11,789 nucleotides of DNA from positions 1-11,789 of the forward strand of contig QZKK01000051.1 in assembly GCA_003599475.1 (NCBI GenBank). The letters are read 5' to 3'. Shown piece after piece: positions 6,533 through 11,789 of this stretch. Under the pieces are notes generated by a model. The model was not told the origin of the DNA. It ran no database searches and worked only from the letters and a program-made list of their open reading frames with translations. This DNA is from Desulfobacteraceae bacterium. GTDB lineage: Bacteria; Desulfobacterota; Desulfobacteria; Desulfobacterales; SURF-15. Both the position numbers and the translations under genes were made by a program. Each line of letters starts with the position of its first letter. The stretch's first letter is position 1.

Positions 6533-8611
6533 ATGTCTTTTCTATCCCCATGGTTTCTTGCCGGTCTTCTGGGCATCGGGATTCCCATCGCCATCCATTT
6601 GATCCGGCGGGAAAAAACGGTAAAGATTCCCTTCAGCACCGTTCGGTTCCTGAGAAAGGTCCCGAGGCAGTTCCTTACCCATCGATTCAGACAATGGATG
6701 CTGCTGTCGATGCGGGTTTGCATCGTGGCCTTTCTGGCCCTTGCCTTCGCCCGTCCCTGGATCCCCCAAAATGCCTCCGGCCAAAAGGCCTTCGGATGGA
6801 TCGGCCCATCCCCCGAATCTGCGGTCATCCTGATCGATCGCTCCATGAGCATGGGGTATGGAGACTACTTCCGCCGGGCCAAAGATAAAGCCGCAGAGAT
6901 TTCAGGCCGGCTGAGCGAAGCGGCAATCGTTTCATTCTCAGAGGGCGTCGACGGGGTAAAGGAACTGACGATGGATCGAAGCGAGCGGCAAAGCTTTTTA
7001 GACGCACTCGATTCACCGGGCTACGATTCCACGCAATACCTGCCGGCGCTTCGGCTCGCCGATCAGATGTTGGAGACGGCCCATTTTCCGAATAAGGCCG
7101 TCTATCTGATCTCGGATTTCCAGCACCATGCCTTTGAAGCCCGGAACCGCCGCTTCCGGTTTCGTCCCGGTGTCCGTTTCGAAAGCATTCCGATTGCTGA
7201 TCAAGAGACCACAAACCTGGCGGTAACGCATGTGAAGGCTCCGCAGCGGCTGATTCGGGAGCGGGAAGATCATATCATCCGGGCACGGGTGCAGAACTTC
7301 GGGACAAGACCGGTTTCGGAGACGCGGGTGACGCTTGCAATCGATGGCAAGACCGCGGCCGCAAAGCGGGTGGATCTAACAGGTCGATCTGAGGTTGCGG
7401 CAGGAGCCGGCACAGCGGTCGAAGTCGAGTTTCCCGTAACCTTTAAAGACCGGGGCATGCATCTGGGGGTAATATCCGTCGGTGAAGATCCTCTTTCCGC
7501 CGACAACCATTATTATTTTGCAGTCAATGTCCTGCCTCCGGTAAAGGTTCTGTGCATTGCACCGGCAGCAGCCGGCAATGGATACGAAGACGATGGCTAT
7601 TGGTTTCGCCTGGCTCTGGAAAATTCGGATTCCTCTTTTGAAATCGCCACGGCAAGTCCGGAGCAACTCGATCCGGCACAAGTGGACGCCTATGACGCAA
7701 TTTTTCTTCTTAACGTCGGCAAGCTGGAGCAGACCCGCGCGGATGCGCTCAACGCCTATGTCCAAAAAGGGGGAAACCTGATGCTTGCCCCGGCGGATCG
7801 GGTGGACGGCGAAATCTTCAACCGGCTGTTCGCCGAATTGAGCCCGGCGGTCCTCGAGCCGAAACCGGTCCGGACCGACCGGAATTTCCTGAAAGTGACC
7901 GGCTATCGGGACCGGCATCCCATCTTTCGTCCGATCGGAACAATCGATTTGACTTCAACCCGGATCCGGGGGTACTGGCCGGTGACTCCCGCAGAGGACA
8001 GCCGCGTGCTGATGGAATTGGAAAACGGCGCACCGGTGCTGCTGGAAAAAGAAATCGGCGCAGGGCGTGTGATGCTTTTTACCTCTTCTCTGGATACGAA
8101 ATGGAACAATTTTGCCCTGCAACCGTTGTATCTGCCGTTCTTACACGAAGCCCTCGGCTACCTGGCTCGCCGGGAAAACAAAAAGTCCGCTTACCGGATC
8201 GGCGAATCCATTCCAATCGATGTTTCCGCCGGAAAGCAGGCGGCTGTCGCGGCCCATATGATCGATCCGAGGGGCAATAAAGCGCTCATTCCATCTGAAG
8301 GCGGCGGTCCGGTCCATTATTTTACGGGCACCCGGATGCCGGGTTTTTACACAATCCGGACCGGAAGAGATAAGGAACAGGTTGCGGTCAATACTCCGGT
8401 TCCGGAATCGAATCTCACCCCGGTGGATCCGGACTCGGTTCGACAGCGGGTGATCGATTCCGATCCGAAACCGGTGCACGCTGCAGAAGCGCAGTCTGCC
8501 GCAATCAAAGCACAGGCGGAAAAATCGCAACGCCTCTGGTGGTGGCTGCTTTTGATGGTTTTCATCCTGGCGCTGGGGGAGACGCTTGTCGCCAATCGGA
8601 CCTATCGGTAA
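6533..8611 (+). CDS. BatA-like membrane-anchored vWA protein with C-terminal GATase-like region
   Basis: A 692-residue protein. The frame is open upstream to a TTG at 6422, but ATG 6533 begins exactly at the conserved BatA-type N-terminus (SFLSPWFLAGLLGIGIPIA), so I place the start there although no strong ribosome site precedes it. Membrane segments are at about 6-24, 56-75 and 668-687. The loop between the first two is strongly basic, so by the positive-inside rule the main body faces outward. A vWA domain begins near residue 97 with DRSMS at 102-106 (DxSxS metal site). About 226-330 looks like a CARDB-type beta domain (TNLAV...VQNFG). About 340-560 resembles a glutamine-amidotransferase-like fold (YDAIFLLN, GGNLMLAP) lacking an obvious catalytic cysteine. 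Such proteins are MoxR partners; this one probably transmits MoxR/DUF58 action to the periplasm. The function is inferred from context. Confidence 0.9.
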   Translation: MSFLSPWFLAGLLGIGIPIAIHLIRREKTVKIPFSTVRFLRKVPRQFLTHRFRQWMLLSMRVCIVAFLALAFARPWIPQNASGQKAFGWIGPSPESAVILIDRSMSMGYGDYFRRAKDKAAEISGRLSEAAIVSFSEGVDGVKELTMDRSERQSFLDALDSPGYDSTQYLPALRLADQMLETAHFPNKAVYLISDFQHHAFEARNRRFRFRPGVRFESIPIADQETTNLAVTHVKAPQRLIREREDHIIRARVQNFGTRPVSETRVTLAIDGKTAAAKRVDLTGRSEVAAGAGTAVEVEFPVTFKDRGMHLGVISVGEDPLSADNHYYFAVNVLPPVKVLCIAPAAAGNGYEDDGYWFRLALENSDSSFEIATASPEQLDPAQVDAYDAIFLLNVGKLEQTRADALNAYVQKGGNLMLAPADRVDGEIFNRLFAELSPAVLEPKPVRTDRNFLKVTGYRDRHPIFRPIGTIDLTSTRIRGYWPVTPAEDSRVLMELENGAPVLLEKEIGAGRVMLFTSSLDTKWNNFALQPLYLPFLHEALGYLARRENKKSAYRIGESIPIDVSAGKQAAVAAHMIDPRGNKALIPSEGGGPVHYFTGTRMPGFYTIRTGRDKEQVAVNTPVPESNLTPVDPDSVRQRVIDSDPKPVHAAEAQSAAIKAQAEKSQRLWWWLLLMVFILALGETLVANRTYR

Positions 8612-8623
8612 AGAAGAGGTCTC

Positions 8624-8647
8624 GCGCAAAGGCGCCAAGCCGCAAAG
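8624..8647 (+). repeat. Three-unit octamer repeat in the BatA-DUF4175 gap
   Basis: GCGCAAAG, GCGCCAAG and CCGCAAAG follow one another (8624-8647), starting 12 nt after the upstream stop. The unit matches the ACACAAAG octamers ahead of moxR (shared pattern NCNCAAAG, three units, period 8), suggesting one repeat family in two versions. The remainder of the 82-nt gap holds only the GAGGT ribosome site (8685-8689) of the next gene. Confidence 0.75.
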
Positions 8648-8693
8648 TATAAAAAGGTAAAGTTACTGACGGCTGATTTAACTTGAGGTCCCC

Positions 8694-11600
8694 ATGTCGA
8701 CACATTCCATTGAAAAACTGAACGAGAAAATTCGCGGCATCCAGCGTCGCAGAAAATGGATCTTTGCACTGCGGCAGGCTGTTTTCGGATCTGCCGCTGT
8801 GATCGCATTTTTCCTGATCCTGAGTTTGATCGAGATGCGCTTCTATTTTGCGTCCAAGGGGAGGATCGGGCTCTTTTGCCTGCTGTCTGCGGGTGCTGTC
8901 TTCCTTTTTTGGCGGCAATTCCGCATCATCCGGCGGTTTTACAGCGATGCGCTGCAGCTTGCCCATTACGTGGAGGAAAAGATCCCCGGGCTCCAGCAGC
9001 GGCTGATGACTTCGATCGAATACCGTGAAAAAGACCGGGAGGGGGTCTCCGCGCAGTTGGTGGAAAGGCTGTGGGAAGACGCGCATGCGCAGATGCATTC
9101 GCGAAGATTCGACCGGAGAATCGATCGGATCGCCTCCGCCCGCACCGTCTGGCCGGCGGCAGGTGCTTTTCTTTCGATCCTGGGCTTGGCTTTGGCCGGA
9201 ACACAGATGCTGCCCGATTTCAGCCGAGCCGGCCGTGAGATCCTCTGGCCCTGGTCGCTTCCGGCCTATTCCCCGTTTTTGACCGTCTCGCCGGGGGATG
9301 CCCGAATCGCACGCGGAGAAGATGTCGTCATCGCCGCCACCATCCATGCGGCCGCTTCGGGGGACATCCACCTGTATGTTCAGGAAGAAGGTGCGGGATG
9401 GCGCAGGATCCCGATGACCGGCCGGGAGGGTAAAAAGACCTACCTCCATTTTCTATCCTCCATTCAAAAGGATCTGGCCTACTATGTGGATATGGGGCGG
9501 GACCGCTCGCAGCAACACCGGATATCGGTCTTCGATCCGCTTCGCATCGAAAGAATCGATGCGACCTACCATTATCCGGAATATACAGGTCTTGGCACCA
9601 AGGTTGAAAAAGATGCCGGCGATCTTACAGCCCCGAAGGGGACGCGAGTTGCCCTGAAGGTTGTCTTCAACAAGCCGGTGGACCGTGCAGACCTCCGATT
9701 CAGAGAAGGCGATGCGGTGAAACTAAGCTCGGACGGAACCGCTGCATTCGGTGAGTTTACCGTCCGGACCGATACCGCCTATACCATCGAGGCGAAGGAC
9801 CGGGAGCAGGAGAAAAACAGCGATCCGTTCGAATATTTCGTGAAAGCCGTTCCGGACGCACCGCCTGAAATCGAGTTGACCCTGCCCGGAAAGGACCGCC
9901 GGGTGATGCCGCTCGAGGAGGTGCCCATCGCCGCTGCTGCCGGAGATGACTACGGGCTTACGAAATTTGTACTCAACTATCAGGTTGCAGGCGGCAAAGG
10001 TCGTGAACTTTCTCTCCTTGCACCCGAAAAGCGCCAAGAAGACAGGGGAGATGTGGCCGTGGATGGAAAGGCGCTCATCTATCTGGAGGACCTTGCCGTA
10101 TCCCCTGGAGACTTTGTCACTTTCTATTTAGCCGCAGCGGACAACAACACCGTCGACGGTCCTGCCGAGGTTTTATCAGACATCTATTTTCTTCAGGTGA
10201 TCCCCACAGACGAAGAATTCAGAAAGGCGCCGCAAGGAGGCGGAGGCGCCATGGGCGGCATGGGAGGCGGAATGGGGCAGCAGGACAGTGCCCTGGTCGA
10301 AAATCAGAAAAACGTCATCGCCGCTACCTGGAAACTGCTGGGGCAAAAAACAAAGACGCCCGGGAAAACGCTTGATAATGAGATCGAAATCGTCGCCGAA
10401 TCCCAGCAAAAAGTGCTGCAGCGCACCCGGATGTCGATGAAGCGGCTCACCGAGCGGGTCTCTCTGTCCGACGAGACCTATGATCGAGCGGTCGCGCAGC
10501 TTACTGAGGCGATCGTCCAGATGGAAGCCGCAACCGAGAAACTATCTCAAAAGCAGCTTAAAGAAGCGCTGGGTCCGGAAACCGCGGCCCTGCAGGCGAT
10601 CCTGAAGGCGGAATCGGAAAGCCGCGTCACCCAGATTCTGGCACAACAGATGGGGGGTGGAGGCGCCGGCGGGGGCGGTGGAGGAGATATCGAAGAACGC
10701 GAGGATCTCAGGGACCTTTTCGAAATGGAAATGGGCCGCCTGGAGAACCGCTATGAGCTTCCCCCCCAAGCCGCAGCCCGCCGGGAGCAGGCTGAGGAAG
10801 AGGATATCTTCAAAAAGCTGAGAGAACTGGCCGACCGGCAGGAGCAGCTCAATCGCGCCCAGAGGGAACTTGCGGACCGGTCGGATCGGATGACAGAGGA
10901 AGAGTCGCGCCGGCGCCTGGAAGAGCTCCGCAGGGAGCAGGAGATGCTGAGCCGGCAGTCTGAAGCACTTTCCCGAAGGATGTCGCGTTTCGCCCGGAGC
11001 ACCGACAACCGGCAGTTGGAGGACCGCAGCCGGAAGATGGATCAGGCCGCGCAGCAGATGCGGGAGGCGGCCGAAAGCCTTCTCCGTCAGAATCCGCAAA
11101 CAGCGGCCTTAAAAGGGGACGAGGCGCTGGAAAATCTCAAAGAACAGAAAAAACAGACCGCTTCGGGAGAGCAGGGTCTGCTGACCCGTATGATGGATGC
11201 GCTCGGCAGAAAAGCCGGGAAGCTCAAAGCTCAGGAAAAGGGGATTCAAAAAGATCTCGAAGACGCCATCCGGGAGCAAACCACAGGCGATCCTTTCCGA
11301 AAAGTGGAGGCGCTTAAAACCGCCAAGGAGGAGATGAAGGAGGATCTTAAAGAGGTTGAAGCCCTGCTTCGGGCGCTCGGCCGGCAGAAAAGGCAAGCCG
11401 GATCCGAACTGACCGATAAAGCCCACGACACCTTGCGGCTGCTCGATCGGGAGCGGGTTGGCGATCGGATCGAGAAGACCCGGGAGATGCTTTCTCAGGG
11501 GTTGTTGAGCCTTTCCGCCGAAGAAGAAAAGCACATCGAGAGCGCCATCGACCGGATCGGTAAGAGGCTCGAGAACCTCGACGGGGGAAGCGGAGAATCG

Positions 11601-11789
11601 AAGGAAAACCCGCTTGAGAGGGCGGTCGCCGAAGCCGGCGGTTTGCGCCGGGAATTGGAGATGCTTGAGAAGCAAATCGAGGCGCTCCGGCAGGGCAGCC
11701 AGGGGAGGACTTCTCGAAAACCGGAGGCTGCCGGGGCAGCGGGCAGCCGCAATCCGGATCCGGAAGGGCCGATGAATGAAAGCTTGCAG
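8694..11789 (+). CDS. DUF4175-type membrane and coiled-coil protein, partial (3' end outside window)
   Basis: The frame from ATG 8694 is open to the last base: 1032 codons with no stop, so the protein is longer still. GAGGT (8685-8689) is a suitable ribosome site. Membrane segments are at about 26-48, 54-73 and 152-172, which puts the rest outside the cytoplasm if the basic N-terminus is inside. A conserved-looking HYVEEKIPGLQQRLMTSIEY block is at 91-110. Residues about 195-500 form beta-rich, Ig-like segments. Two Gly-rich linkers follow, one with Met (514-530) and one nearly pure Gly (654-664), before an EDLRDLFEMEMGRLENRYE block. From about 690 to the edge it is Arg/Glu/Gln-rich long coiled coil. 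Length, topology and neighbours (MoxR, DUF58, BatA-like, DUF4159) fit the DUF4175 family. The family has no established function; a periplasmic rod or tether is my inference. Confidence 0.82.
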   Translation, partial: MSTHSIEKLNEKIRGIQRRRKWIFALRQAVFGSAAVIAFFLILSLIEMRFYFASKGRIGLFCLLSAGAVFLFWRQFRIIRRFYSDALQLAHYVEEKIPGLQQRLMTSIEYREKDREGVSAQLVERLWEDAHAQMHSRRFDRRIDRIASARTVWPAAGAFLSILGLALAGTQMLPDFSRAGREILWPWSLPAYSPFLTVSPGDARIARGEDVVIAATIHAAASGDIHLYVQEEGAGWRRIPMTGREGKKTYLHFLSSIQKDLAYYVDMGRDRSQQHRISVFDPLRIERIDATYHYPEYTGLGTKVEKDAGDLTAPKGTRVALKVVFNKPVDRADLRFREGDAVKLSSDGTAAFGEFTVRTDTAYTIEAKDREQEKNSDPFEYFVKAVPDAPPEIELTLPGKDRRVMPLEEVPIAAAAGDDYGLTKFVLNYQVAGGKGRELSLLAPEKRQEDRGDVAVDGKALIYLEDLAVSPGDFVTFYLAAADNNTVDGPAEVLSDIYFLQVIPTDEEFRKAPQGGGGAMGGMGGGMGQQDSALVENQKNVIAATWKLLGQKTKTPGKTLDNEIEIVAESQQKVLQRTRMSMKRLTERVSLSDETYDRAVAQLTEAIVQMEAATEKLSQKQLKEALGPETAALQAILKAESESRVTQILAQQMGGGGAGGGGGGDIEEREDLRDLFEMEMGRLENRYELPPQAAARREQAEEEDIFKKLRELADRQEQLNRAQRELADRSDRMTEEESRRRLEELRREQEMLSRQSEALSRRMSRFARSTDNRQLEDRSRKMDQAAQQMREAAESLLRQNPQTAALKGDEALENLKEQKKQTASGEQGLLTRMMDALGRKAGKLKAQEKGIQKDLEDAIREQTTGDPFRKVEALKTAKEEMKEDLKEVEALLRALGRQKRQAGSELTDKAHDTLRLLDRERVGDRIEKTREMLSQGLLSLSAEEEKHIESAIDRIGKRLENLDGGSGESKENPLERAVAEAGGLRRELEMLEKQIEALRQGSQGRTSRKPEAAGAAGSRNPDPEGPMNESLQ

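Overview
The window looks like a chromosomal segment from a moderately GC-rich, Gram-negative, deltaproteobacterium-like organism (Desulfobacterota is my best guess). This rests on gene families, gene order and the style of the spacer repeats, not on any marker gene. There are no rRNA, tRNA, CRISPR, phage or IS genes.

Layout. A cupin-fold protein runs off the left edge on the minus strand (1-327). A divergent control region (328-599) has a plausible promoter facing each way, a small dyad over the -35 of the rightward promoter and a GC-rich palindrome between the two. Six genes then run rightward without interruption: a secreted TPR protein with a central HExxH zinc-peptidase domain (600-3248), a secreted DUF4159 protein (3253-4065), a MoxR-type AAA+ ATPase (4195-5241), a soluble DUF58/vWA-like protein with a TTG start (5363-6319), a membrane-anchored BatA-like vWA protein (6533-8611), and a very long membrane and coiled-coil protein of DUF4175 type (8694 to the right edge, no stop reached).

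How the genes may work together. MoxR ATPases are usually encoded beside DUF58 and vWA-domain proteins and are thought to act as chaperone-like remodelling machines that help mature or activate partners. Here the predicted topology places MoxR and DUF58 in the cytoplasm. The BatA-like vWA domain, the DUF4159 protein, the DUF4175 coiled coil and the TPR-peptidase would lie on the outer face of the membrane or in the periplasm. The cluster therefore reads as an envelope-spanning MoxR/vWA system with a dedicated peptidase or scaffold. The real function of DUF4159 and DUF4175 in such loci is not established as far as I know, so this is the best candidate for an under-described system.

Spacers. 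The first two genes of the cluster are 4 nt apart, but the other four gaps (129, 121, 213 and 82 nt) each hold short-period repeats. The two outer gaps (before MoxR and before DUF4175) hold three-unit octamers of the NCNCAAAG type. The two inner gaps (either side of DUF58) hold heptamers of the CTGAACR type, in opposite orientations. This nested pattern is not explained by coding and is the most unusual DNA-level feature of the window.
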